From a bacterium (lineage in GTDB: Bacteria; Bacillota; Clostridia; Lachnospirales; Lachnospiraceae), in the NCBI GenBank assembly GCA_004562765.1, contig SFRL01000090.1, positions 1 to 5,478 on the forward strand: a stretch of 5,478 nt of DNA, written 5' to 3'. The notes beneath the pieces are model-generated. The model did not search any database. It was given only the letters and a program-made list of their open reading frames with translations, and had not been told where the DNA came from. The translations under genes were made by a program, and so were the position numbers. Within the stretch, counting starts at the first letter, position 1. Each line of letters opens with the position of its first letter. This document shows positions 1 through 5,439 of this stretch, piece after piece.

Positions 1-139
1 GCGCTCACGCAAGATGCTCGGAAACGAGAAGTTTGTGAGCAAGGCACCGGCTGCCAAGATTCAGGAGGAGAAGGACAAACAGGCAAAATATGAGCAGATG
101 ATGGAGCAGGTACTTCAGCGTCTGGAACAGATGAAATAA
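1..139 (+). CDS. valS: Valyl-tRNA synthetase, C-terminal end (partial)
   Basis: This is the 3' end of a gene that begins before the window. The first base is the last base of a codon, and reading from base 2 gives 45 codons to TAA at 137-139. The visible peptide contains NEKFVSKAPAAKIQEEKDK, followed by a charged helix ending in RLEQMK. This matches the C-terminal coiled-coil arm of bacterial ValS, where an N-x-x-F-V-x-K-A-P block followed by a Lys/Glu-rich helix is characteristic. In the family this arm contacts the tRNA, while the catalytic Rossmann core and editing domain lie upstream and are not visible here. The enzyme charges tRNA-Val with valine in the cytoplasm. The assignment rests only on this tail, but the tail is distinctive. 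A hairpin follows 24 bp after the stop. Confidence 0.85.
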   Translation, partial: RSRKMLGNEKFVSKAPAAKIQEEKDKQAKYEQMMEQVLQRLEQMK

Positions 140-150
140 TCAGAAAATAA

Positions 151-179
151 TTGCAAAAGTGTGACGGCTATTGTATACT
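151..179 (+). promoter_or_regulatory. Candidate sigma-A promoter for the FapA-family gene
   Basis: TTGCAA (151-156, 4/6 to the -35 consensus) and TATACT (174-179, 5/6 to the -10) are separated by exactly 17 bp. Transcription would begin near 186, giving a leader of about 56 nt before the ATG at 242. The -10 lies inside the left arm of the hairpin at 164-203, so a transcript from here would lack that arm. This is a sequence match only. The same bases also have a role as hairpin, so chance is a real alternative. Confidence 0.5.
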
Positions 180-210
180 AAACTGGGAGTATGCAATAGT
201 CGTTTTGCAT
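164..210 (+). terminator. Hairpin after valS, probable terminator
   Basis: Bases 164-179 pair with 188-203 as a 16-bp stem. Fourteen pairs are Watson-Crick and two are G-U in RNA, and the loop is 8 nt (180-187). The stem is followed by a short T run (203-206, TTTT) and then GCAT, so the U-tract is weak. Outer bases TGCAAA (152-157) and TTTGCA (204-209) could extend the helix past a bulge. The position just after valS favours a terminator. An operator or leader hairpin for the next gene is the alternative. Confidence 0.55.
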
Positions 211-225
211 ATCAGGAAGAAAATG

Positions 226-233
226 AAGGGAGG
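226..233 (+). promoter_or_regulatory. Ribosome binding site that fixes the FapA-family start
   Basis: AAGGGAGG lies 8 nt before the ATG at 242. A GTG in the same frame at 233 would extend the protein by three residues, but its first base is the last base of this site. Initiation there would have no upstream Shine-Dalgarno sequence, so the ATG at 242 is preferred. Confidence 0.75.
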
Positions 234-241
234 TGCAGCGC

Positions 242-1630
242 ATGTCATTACCGATGCCCACCGTAAGAATTACGGAAGATTATATGCAAGCGTATATGAC
301 TGTTCCGCCGAGCGGGACACCGGAAAATTATACAGTCGAGTATCTGACAGATGTGCTTCACCTGAATCACGTGAAAATCGGAATCCTTCCCGAGAATCTG
401 CAGAAGATCATAGACAACAATCTTTACAATAAAGAGGTGTTGGTTGCACAGGGTGCGGAAGCACAGGATGGAGAAAACGGATATTTTGAGTATCTGTTTG
501 AGACAAACCTTTCACAGAAGCCGATCATGCTGGATGATGGAACGGTCGACTACAAGAATATCAAGATGATCGAACTGGTGGAGCCGGGACAAAAGATCGC
601 AGTCTATCATGCGGCAACTGCCGGAACAAACGGGTACAATCTTGCAGCGCAGTTCAAGCTGGCAAAGCATGGCGCAGAGCTGCCTCCGTTAAAGGGAACC
701 GGATTTGAGCGAATGGAAGACGGTGTCACCTACTGCGCATCAGTGGGCGGAAAGATCACAGAGCTGAACAACCGTGTGAACATTTTTCCGGTTCATGAAC
801 TGTTTGGAGACGTCGATCTGTCTACCGGAAATATAGAGTTTAACGGGGATGTGATCATCCATGGCAATGTGTTAGAAGGCATGTCGATCAAGGCGACCGG
901 AACAGTCACGGTTGATAAAGTCGTGGAGTCTGCATATATTGATGGCAAAAAGGGAGTGATCCTCCGGGGCGGTGTGTTGGGCAAAAACGGTCCGAAGGTG
1001 CGCTCCAAAGGGAATATTACAGCGCAGTTTATAGAGTATGCTGATGTGAAAACAGATGGGGATATCGAGGCGGATTCCTTCCTCGACAGCCGTGTATATG
1101 CCGGCGGCGCGATCAAGCTGACCGGTAAAAAGGGATGTATTGTAGGCGGCGCGACGCATGCGGTGCGCGGGATCGAGGCACGGGAGATCGGAAATCCGGC
1201 AGGTGCAAACACAGAGGTGTCTGTGGGAGTTCACCAGAAGGTATATGAGCAGATCTCCATGCTTGACCGGGAAACAAAGGACGACGAGAGGCAGTTGCAG
1301 CGCATTGAAGAGGGACTGGTTCAGTTTGAGACGATCATGCGGCAGAAGGGATTGTCTTTCCACAATGATCCGAGACGTATGGCACTCGTCAAGGAAAAGG
1401 TGCGTCTGTCAGCACAGATCGCCGGACGCAGGGAAGAGATGGATGGACTGCAGCAGATCATCAGTGCATCAAACGCTGCATGTGTGCAGGTCGTAAAAAA
1501 TGTTTATCCGGGTGTACGCGTCAGCGTTGATGAGCAGACGGTACAGGTACAGGAGCCGCAGAAAGCGGTGGAATTTAAAAAATATATGGGTCGTATCGGC
1601 ATGTTCAATATCGGATATACCGCAAAGTAA
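242..1630 (+). CDS. FapA-family (DUF342) polymer-forming/beta-helix protein
   Basis: The product is 462 residues and cytoplasmic, with no signal peptide or membrane segment. An N-terminal FapA-type domain covers about residues 5-175 and includes the family-like stretch GQKIAVYHAATAGTNGYNL (117-135). Short repeats of the form GNIEFNGDVIIHGNV (196-210) and KGNITAQFIEYADVKTDGDI (256-275) then build a right-handed beta-helix, about 180-320. A charged coiled coil follows (about 332-408). The C-terminal 50 residues contain VYPGVRVSVDE, a feature also typical of the family's end. In Vibrio vulnificus the founding member FapA links EIIA-glucose to polar flagellar assembly, and for most Firmicutes members the role is unknown. 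There are no flagellar genes here, so I do not assign a flagellar role or the fapA symbol. The gene stands alone: valS ends about 100 bp before it and hairpins lie on both sides. Family assignment is firm; function is not. Confidence 0.85.
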   Translation: MSLPMPTVRITEDYMQAYMTVPPSGTPENYTVEYLTDVLHLNHVKIGILPENLQKIIDNNLYNKEVLVAQGAEAQDGENGYFEYLFETNLSQKPIMLDDGTVDYKNIKMIELVEPGQKIAVYHAATAGTNGYNLAAQFKLAKHGAELPPLKGTGFERMEDGVTYCASVGGKITELNNRVNIFPVHELFGDVDLSTGNIEFNGDVIIHGNVLEGMSIKATGTVTVDKVVESAYIDGKKGVILRGGVLGKNGPKVRSKGNITAQFIEYADVKTDGDIEADSFLDSRVYAGGAIKLTGKKGCIVGGATHAVRGIEAREIGNPAGANTEVSVGVHQKVYEQISMLDRETKDDERQLQRIEEGLVQFETIMRQKGLSFHNDPRRMALVKEKVRLSAQIAGRREEMDGLQQIISASNAACVQVVKNVYPGVRVSVDEQTVQVQEPQKAVEFKKYMGRIGMFNIGYTAK

Positions 1631-1680
1631 TGTACCGGTGTAGAAAATGTCGGAAAATGCGATTGAAATTTAAAATTTAT

Positions 1681-1694
1681 AGGGGAAAGCCCCT
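1681..1694 (+). other. Small GC hairpin AGGGG/CCCCT
   Basis: AGGGG (1681-1685) can pair with CCCCT (1690-1694) across an AAAG loop. It lies about 50 bp after the FapA-family stop and 6 bp before the larger terminator stem. It is too short and lacks a T-tail to act as a terminator alone. It could stack on the following hairpin or be incidental. Confidence 0.3.
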
Positions 1695-1723
1695 TGCAAG
1701 AAACCACTACTCTGGTATATGAT
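1694..1723 (+). promoter_or_regulatory. Candidate sigma-A promoter for the 46-aa/TPR pair
   Basis: TTGCAA (1694-1699, 4/6) and TATGAT (1718-1723, 5/6) are separated by 18 bp. Transcription would start near 1730, inside the loop of the 1701-1749 hairpin, so the new RNA would carry only the right arm and escape termination. The leader to the ATG at 1777 would be about 47 nt. The -35 hexamer is identical to the one at 151-156. I see no better promoter between 1631 and 1776. Confidence 0.45.
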
Positions 1724-1756
1724 AGTTCAGAACCGAAAAGTAGTGGTTTTTGTTTT
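1701..1756 (+). terminator. Long-loop intrinsic terminator after the FapA-family gene
   Basis: AAACCACTACT (1701-1711) pairs perfectly with AGTAGTGGTTT (1739-1749), an 11-bp stem. A T-rich tail follows (TTTTTGTTTT ending at 1756, the first bases being part of the stem). The 27-nt loop is unusually long for an intrinsic terminator. It contains a -10-like TATGAT, which may explain its length. The stem begins with AAA, so weak termination in the other direction is also possible. Confidence 0.7.
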
Positions 1757-1776
1757 GATGTTTTATGGAGGAAAAA

Positions 1777-1917
1777 ATGATCAATTTTGAGGAAGAATTA
1801 AAGCATTTTCAGCCGAGTGATGAGATTGAAGATGCGGAGACCGCCATCTACGAACACGACATCACGGATATGACGGATATTATGCAGCAAATGATGAGTG
1901 AGCTAAAGAGGAAATAA
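1777..1917 (+). CDS. Small acidic protein of unknown function (46 aa)
   Basis: An open frame of 46 codons starts at ATG 1777 with GGAGG (1767-1771) 5 nt upstream, and ends in TAA at 1915-1917. An in-frame ATG at 1765 overlaps this ribosome site, so 1777 is the better start. The peptide begins MINFEEELKHFQPSDEIEDA, continues through AIYEHDITDMTDIMQQMM and ends ELKRK. It is rich in Glu and Asp, has no cysteine, signal peptide or membrane segment, and looks largely helical. The stop lies one base before the ATG of the TPR membrane protein, so the two are almost certainly cotranscribed and probably translationally coupled. The ribosome site for that gene lies in the last codons of this one. I do not recognise a named family. 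The good ribosome site, tight packing and protein-like composition argue that it is real. A role as a small partner of the next protein is a guess from position. Confidence 0.75.
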   Translation: MINFEEELKHFQPSDEIEDAETAIYEHDITDMTDIMQQMMSELKRK

Positions 1918-1918
1918 G

Positions 1919-3307
1919 ATGGAATGCTATAATTGTGGAGTTATTCTCGGGCGGGAGAAGGTCTGCCCGAATTGTGGGGCTGACCTGCGGATCTACCGGA
2001 AATTTGTAGGCATCTCCAATTATTTATATAATCAGGCGTTGGCGAAGGCGAAGACAAGAGATCTGTCCGGAGCCATTGGCGATCTGCGCCTGAGCCTGCA
2101 GTATAATAAAGTAAACACAAATGCCCGGAACCTGCTCGGTCTGATCTATTACGAGATGGGCGAAGGCGTTGCAGCCGTGCGTGAATGGCTGATCAGCAAA
2201 GGCTATCAGGCGGAGGAAAACCGCGCATCGGTATATCTGGAGCAGACGAAAAAGGATCCTGCGGAAAAAGAGCGGATCAATCAGATGGCGCGCAAGTATA
2301 ATCAGGTGGTTGCATACTGCCATCAGGACAGCATGGATCTGGCTGTGATCCAGCTGAAAAAGATCCTTGCGGGAAATGCAAAGTTTGTGAAGGGCTGGCA
2401 GCTGCTGGCGCTGATCTACATCCATGACGGTGAGCTGGAGCAGGCGCGCAAGGCACTGCATAAGGCGGAAGCGATTGACGTCGGCAATCCGACGACGGCG
2501 CGTTATCTGAAGGAAGTGGCGGAACAGCTCCGGCGAGGTGCCGGAAAGAAAGCAAAAAAAGCACAGGCGGTGGCGTACCAAAACGGAAATGACACGATCA
2601 TACAGCCGAAGTTTCGCGGTGATATCGGTTTCTGGGGTATGGCAGCCAACCTTTTGGTGGGTGTTGCCATCGGCGTTGCGATCACCTGGTATCTGGTCGT
2701 TCCGGGTGTGCGCAAACAGGCGGTCAGTGATGCGAGCGTAGCCGTGACGGAAGCCAATAATACGATCGCCGATAAAAATAATACGATCAAGTCTTTGGAA
2801 GAGCAGATCGACAGCCTGACCGGAGATGTGCAGAACGCACAGGACGATATGAAAGACCGGGACGCAGCCATCGAGGCCAGCGAGTCCCTGCTGACTGCGT
2901 ATGACGCATACATCAATGAGAACATCGAGCTGGCGGGAGATACACTGGAGGGGATCGATGAAAAGCTGTTGTCAAAAAACGGCAGAAAGATTATAAAGAC
3001 ACTGCGTGAGCAGGTCAACAACCAGTATCTGACCAAGGCGTATGAAGCCGGTATGAGTGCATACAACAGTTACAAGAACGAGGAGGCGATCGAACAGCTC
3101 TCAAAGGTCGTCGCCATGGATGAACAGTATGATAACGGAAATGCGCTGTACAATCTGGCACAGGCATACCGAAAGACAGAGGACTGGGAAAAAGCGATCG
3201 AATGCTATTCAAAGGTCGTGGATCTGTTTCCGGGAAGCACCCTTGCCTATAATGCAAGCCGCTATGTAACGCAGATCGAGCAGATTCTTGATTCACAGCA
3301 GCAGTGA
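1919..3307 (+). CDS. Zinc-ribbon/TPR single-pass membrane protein
   Basis: The 462-residue product is modular. An N-terminal zinc ribbon has two CxxC knuckles (C3, C6, C16, C19). TPR-like helical repeats cover about 33-100 and 124-200. A basic stretch RRGAGKKAKKAQ (205-216) precedes a single hydrophobic helix at about 238-262. A coiled coil (about 268-325) follows, then a pair of C-terminal TPRs (about 371-438), the last being the canonical EDWEKAIECYSKVVDLFPGS. By the positive-inside rule the ribbon and first TPRs are cytoplasmic, and the coiled coil and last TPRs are outside. The outer half resembles the coiled-coil plus TPR layout of cell-envelope proteins such as CpoB/YbgF, but that is a layout analogy, not homology I can show. 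The start is supported by AAGAGG (1906-1911), 7 nt upstream inside the preceding small gene. A strong terminator follows 16 bp after the stop. No enzyme motif is visible; a scaffold or envelope role is the reasonable inference. Confidence 0.8.
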   Translation: MECYNCGVILGREKVCPNCGADLRIYRKFVGISNYLYNQALAKAKTRDLSGAIGDLRLSLQYNKVNTNARNLLGLIYYEMGEGVAAVREWLISKGYQAEENRASVYLEQTKKDPAEKERINQMARKYNQVVAYCHQDSMDLAVIQLKKILAGNAKFVKGWQLLALIYIHDGELEQARKALHKAEAIDVGNPTTARYLKEVAEQLRRGAGKKAKKAQAVAYQNGNDTIIQPKFRGDIGFWGMAANLLVGVAIGVAITWYLVVPGVRKQAVSDASVAVTEANNTIADKNNTIKSLEEQIDSLTGDVQNAQDDMKDRDAAIEASESLLTAYDAYINENIELAGDTLEGIDEKLLSKNGRKIIKTLREQVNNQYLTKAYEAGMSAYNSYKNEEAIEQLSKVVAMDEQYDNGNALYNLAQAYRKTEDWEKAIECYSKVVDLFPGSTLAYNASRYVTQIEQILDSQQQ

Positions 3308-3323
3308 TCAGACTTTATTTTAC

Positions 3324-3360
3324 AAAAGACACAGTATCGAAGCGGATACTGTGTCTTTTC
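3324..3360 (+). terminator. Strong intrinsic terminator before spoIIA
   Basis: AAAAGACACAGTATC (3324-3338) pairs perfectly with GATACTGTGTCTTTT (3345-3359), a 15-bp stem with a 6-nt GAAGCG loop. The stem ends in TTTT and begins with AAAA, so it can work in either direction. It separates the TPR gene from spoIIAA. Only 31 bp remain between it and the spoIIAA start. Confidence 0.85.
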
Positions 3361-3390
3361 TTATATCATAAAAAAGGAGGAACGTAGCAT

Positions 3391-3714
3391 ATGGAGTTTC
3401 TATATGAAACAAAAACCGGAAGTCTGCGCATTTTCACACCGCGCGAGATTGATGAGTGCGCAGCCAGCGAGATGAGAGAGGAAGCAGACATGCTGATCGA
3501 CAACTATCAGATCCGTCATCTGATCTTTGATTTCAGTAATACAGAGTTTATGGACAGTTCAGGCATTGGCATGCTGATCGGCAGAAGCCGCAAGATGGGG
3601 TATATCGGCGGAAGCGTAGAGGCGGAGAACTTAAGTGAACGGGTACAGAAAATTTTTACTCTGGCAGGTCTGCCGAAGCTTATCACGGTTGTAAAGGAGG
3701 AACAATATGAGTAG
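3391..3714 (+). CDS. spoIIAA: SpoIIAA, anti-sigma-F factor antagonist
   Basis: This 107-residue STAS-domain protein has the usual family length. In the family, dephosphorylated SpoIIAA binds SpoIIAB-ADP and releases sigma-F in the forespore. SpoIIAB phosphorylates it on a serine, and the phosphatase SpoIIE reverses this. The phosphorylation loop MDSSGIGMLIGR (54-65) is intact, and S57 corresponds to B. subtilis S58. The preceding strand HLIFDFSNTEF and the C-terminal helix with IFTLAGLPKLI are also typical. The start has AAAGGAGG (3373-3380) 10 nt upstream. The frame overlaps spoIIAB by 8 bp, which suggests translational coupling and matched output. It is the first gene of a three-gene operon with the canonical spoIIA order. 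I find no clear sigma-H or sigma-A promoter between the terminator and the start. Confidence 0.93.
   Translation: MEFLYETKTGSLRIFTPREIDECAASEMREEADMLIDNYQIRHLIFDFSNTEFMDSSGIGMLIGRSRKMGYIGGSVEAENLSERVQKIFTLAGLPKLITVVKEEQYE
3694..3700 (+). promoter_or_regulatory. Ribosome binding site that fixes the spoIIAB start
   Basis: AAGGAGG inside the end of spoIIAA lies 6 nt before the ATG at 3707. The alternative ATG at 3764 (residue 20) is closer to where B. subtilis SpoIIAB begins, but the GGAG-like bases there directly abut the ATG with no spacing. The longer form is therefore favoured. Confidence 0.7.
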
Positions 3715-4183
3715 AGATACGCATTGTAACTGTGAAGAAACTGAACAGTTACGAGAACAGGAGATGAGCATACGCTTTGACTCCTATCCGGAAAATGAAC
3801 AGTTTGCGCGAATGGTGATCACAGCCTTCCTCATGGACTTAAATCCGACGGTGGATGAGATGGCGGATGTAAAGACTGCAGTGTCGGAGGCGGTGACAAA
3901 CGCCATCATACACGGTTATGAAGGCTGTGTGGGACAAGTATTCCTGACCTGCCGGAAGCATGGGAAGGATGTGACGGTCACAGTCTCCGACGAGGGAAAA
4001 GGAATTGCAGATGTTGAACGGGCGAGAGAACCGTTTTTTACCACCAAACCGGAGGCAGAGCGCTCCGGTATGGGATTTTGTTTTATGGAAGCCTTCATGG
4101 ATGAGGTACATATCACGTCAGCGGAAGGGCGCGGCACCAGCGTGGAGATGAAAAAACAGCTGCATCTGTCTGCGGGGGAGTGA
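3707..4183 (+). CDS. spoIIAB: SpoIIAB, anti-sigma-F factor and serine kinase
   Basis: This 158-residue GHKL-type ATPase binds and inhibits sigma-F and phosphorylates SpoIIAA using ATP. The ATP site is complete. The N-box SEAVTNAIIHGYE holds E61 and N65. The G1 box DEGKGI is at 95-100, the ATP-lid segment FFTTKPEAERSG at 110-121, and the G2 box SGMGF at 120-124. MDEVHITSAEGRGTSVEMKK closes the fold in the usual way. Compared with the 146-residue B. subtilis protein it has about 15 extra N-terminal residues, beginning MSRDTHCNCEETEQLREQE, before the conserved start of the fold at MSIRF. The strong ribosome site supports translation of this extension. It overlaps spoIIAA by 8 bp and ends 3 bp before sigF, so all three genes should be made together. 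Confidence 0.93.
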   Translation: MSRDTHCNCEETEQLREQEMSIRFDSYPENEQFARMVITAFLMDLNPTVDEMADVKTAVSEAVTNAIIHGYEGCVGQVFLTCRKHGKDVTVTVSDEGKGIADVERAREPFFTTKPEAERSGMGFCFMEAFMDEVHITSAEGRGTSVEMKKQLHLSAGE

Positions 4184-4186
4184 CAG

Positions 4187-4909
4187 ATGGAACACACCAT
4201 GGACTTGCTGTTACGTGCAAAAAATGGGGATAAAAAGGCAGGAGAATTGCTGGTGCAGGAGAATCTGGGACTGGTCGGGAGTGTGGTCAAGCGTTTTGAA
4301 AACCGGGGATATGAACGGGATGACCTGTTTCAGATCGGTGCGATCGGACTGATGAAGGCAATTGAAAAATTTGATTTTTCCTATGAGGTACGCTTTTCCA
4401 CGTATGCAGTTCCGCTGGTCACCGGTGAGATCCGGCGGTTTCTGCGGGATGATGGAATGATGAAGGTGAGCCGCAGCATCAAGGAGAGCGGCTGGCGCAT
4501 AAAGAGGAGCAGGGAAAAGCTGGAGCAGAAACTGGGGCGCAGTGTAACGTTGCAGGAGCTGGCGGATGATACAGGACTTTCGGAGGAGGAGATCGCGTTG
4601 GCGATCGACGCGTCGGAGGAGGTCACTTCAATCTATCAGACGGTCTATCAGTCTGATGGCAGTGAGCTGTATCTGGTGGACAAGATGGCAGATGATGCGC
4701 CGGAGGAGGAGCAGCTGTTAAACCGCGTGACCGTCCAACAGCTTCTTGAAATGCTGGATCCGAAGGAACAGCGGCTTATCAGACTGCGCTATTTTGACGG
4801 CAAAACGCAGAACGCGGTGGCAGATGTCATGGGAATGACACAGGTGCAGGTGAGCCGGATGGAAAAGAAGGTCCTTCACAAGATGCGTCTGATGTACGAA
4901 AAGAAGTGA
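4187..4909 (+). CDS. sigF: RNA polymerase sporulation sigma factor sigma-F
   Basis: This 240-residue sigma-70 family factor (spoIIAC) directs the first forespore-specific transcription. Region 2 is clear: ENLGLVGSVVKRF (25-37), the core-binding and -10 segment DDLFQIGAIGLMKAIEKFD (45-63), then VRFSTYAVPLVTGEIRRFL (68-86) and RDDGMMKVSRS (87-97). The last motifs are diagnostic of sigma-F/B/G rather than the housekeeping factor. Region 3 spans about 98-165 and holds LGRSVTLQELADDTGL. Region 4 spans about 178-238 with the helix-turn-helix KTQNAVADVMGMTQVQVSRMEKKVL. The start has GGGGGAG (4174-4180) 6 nt upstream, and the gap after SpoIIAB is 3 bp. SigG is the closest alternative, but the position right after spoIIAA-spoIIAB settles the call as sigma-F. 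No terminator separates it from the next gene, so readthrough into that gene is possible. Confidence 0.95.
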   Translation: MEHTMDLLLRAKNGDKKAGELLVQENLGLVGSVVKRFENRGYERDDLFQIGAIGLMKAIEKFDFSYEVRFSTYAVPLVTGEIRRFLRDDGMMKVSRSIKESGWRIKRSREKLEQKLGRSVTLQELADDTGLSEEEIALAIDASEEVTSIYQTVYQSDGSELYLVDKMADDAPEEEQLLNRVTVQQLLEMLDPKEQRLIRLRYFDGKTQNAVADVMGMTQVQVSRMEKKVLHKMRLMYEKK

Positions 4910-4934
4910 AAATAGTTCGGGTTTATGCTATGAT
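4906..4934 (+). promoter_or_regulatory. Extended -10 promoter for the cysteine-rich gene
   Basis: TGCTATGAT (4926-4934) is a TGn-extended -10 with hexamer TATGAT (5/6). GTGAAA (4906-4911, 4/6) lies 17 bp upstream and includes the sigF stop codon. A start near 4941 gives a leader of about 26 nt. The AT-rich flanks support it. The gene could thus be expressed in vegetative cells independently of spoIIA. Confidence 0.65.
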
Positions 4935-4966
4935 AAAAAATATTAGGAAAGGGGCAGAAACCGGGG

Positions 4967-5242
4967 ATGAAACCAGAAAACAGCCAGCGTTTTTTTGAAA
5001 ACAGAGATTGTAAATATTTTCCCTGTCATGCAGATATGGAGGGCAGAGATTTTAACTGCCTGTTCTGTTACTGCCCGATGAATCCTTATCCGGACTGTCC
5101 GGGCACCCCGGTCTTCCGGGAAAACAGTGAGGGACGGAGATTCAAGGACTGCACCGGATGTACTTTTCCGCATGTTCCGGAAAACTATGATGCGGTGCTG
5201 ACATTCCTGCGAAAAAAAATGTATGAAAAAGAAGCGGAATAA
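4967..5242 (+). CDS. Cysteine-rich small-domain protein (zf-like family)
   Basis: The 91-residue protein is almost entirely one metal-binding-type domain, about residues 8-80. It has eight cysteines (C15, C20, C31, C34, C36, C44, C62, C65) and conserved-looking H21 and H69. The motifs are NRDCKYFPCH, FNCLFCYCPM, and DCTGCTFPHVPENYD. I recognise this as the 'cysteine-rich small domain' (Pfam zf-like, PF04071). In some genomes it occurs near or fused to cobalamin biosynthesis functions, but its biochemical role is not established. No cobalamin gene is visible here, so that link is background only. AGGAAAGGGG (4945-4954) is the likely ribosome site, 12 nt before the ATG, which is a little long. 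It follows sigF by 57 bp with its own promoter and is followed by a terminator. A metal or Fe-S site is inferred from the cysteines. Confidence 0.85.
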   Translation: MKPENSQRFFENRDCKYFPCHADMEGRDFNCLFCYCPMNPYPDCPGTPVFRENSEGRRFKDCTGCTFPHVPENYDAVLTFLRKKMYEKEAE

Positions 5243-5294
5243 AAACGTGTATGAGTGGGTTTTGGGAAGTATCGGAATTTATGGTGTCTGTAAT

Positions 5295-5338
5295 AAAGAG
5301 AGGACTGGGCAATCTGCCCTACTCCTCTCTTTTTGCTT
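5295..5338 (+). terminator. Intrinsic terminator after the cysteine-rich gene
   Basis: AAAGAGAGGA (5295-5304) pairs perfectly with TCCTCTCTTT (5323-5332). Beyond a small internal loop, GGGC (5307-5310) pairs with GCCC (5316-5319). The T run TTTTT ends at 5334, followed by GCTTTATTT. It lies about 50 bp after the stop and closes the sigF/cysteine-rich gene region. Confidence 0.85.
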
Positions 5339-5416
5339 TATTTAATCCTTTTGTCATGTGACTGCCGCCCTCCAGAAACCAATGGCATTAAGTTAAGAAA
5401 TTTTTTCTAAAACCTC

Positions 5417-5422
5417 TTGACA
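5417..5422 (+). promoter_or_regulatory. Isolated consensus -35 (TTGACA) near the right edge
   Basis: A perfect TTGACA lies 17 bp before the inverted repeat at 5440. No good -10 lies at 16-18 bp: the best is GATTTT at 5441, 3/6. CATAAT at 5430 is too close. A promoter for a gene beyond the window is possible but unproven. Confidence 0.25.
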
Positions 5423-5439
5423 AACATTTCATAATCTGC

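Noticed and set aside
151..432. + strand frame of 93 codons overlapping the start of the FapA-family gene
   Set aside because: It runs across the hairpin and promoter region, is Arg/Ser-rich, and overlaps the recognised FapA-family frame. The ribosome site at 226-233 serves the ATG at 242.
793..1363. Two long minus-strand frames opposite the FapA-family gene
   Set aside because: They are antisense shadows with low-complexity, non-protein-like composition and no ribosome sites, opposite a clearly recognised gene.
2024..3066. Minus-strand frames opposite the TPR protein
   Set aside because: They are shadows of the GC-rich coding strand. They have no ribosome sites and no recognisable domains, and the + strand protein is clearly real.
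3179..3203. AGGA...GAAT pair resembling a sigma-H promoter inside the TPR gene
   Set aside because: It falls in codons for a conserved TPR motif (EDWEKAIE), and any transcript would meet the strong terminator at 3324-3360 before reaching spoIIAA.
3248..3253. Perfect TATAAT near the end of the TPR gene
   Set aside because: No -35 match lies 16-18 bp upstream, it is within coding sequence, and it is upstream of a terminator.
5251..5361. Small + strand frame of 36 codons starting MSGFWEVSEF after the cysteine-rich gene
   Set aside because: It has no ribosome site upstream and runs straight through the terminator hairpin at 5295-5332.
5327..5365. Minus-strand 12-codon frame (MTKGLNKAKREE) with GGAGGG about 10 nt upstream
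   Set aside because: The ribosome-like site is good, but the frame is only 12 codons and ends in the terminator stem. No promoter or family supports it, so it is most likely chance.
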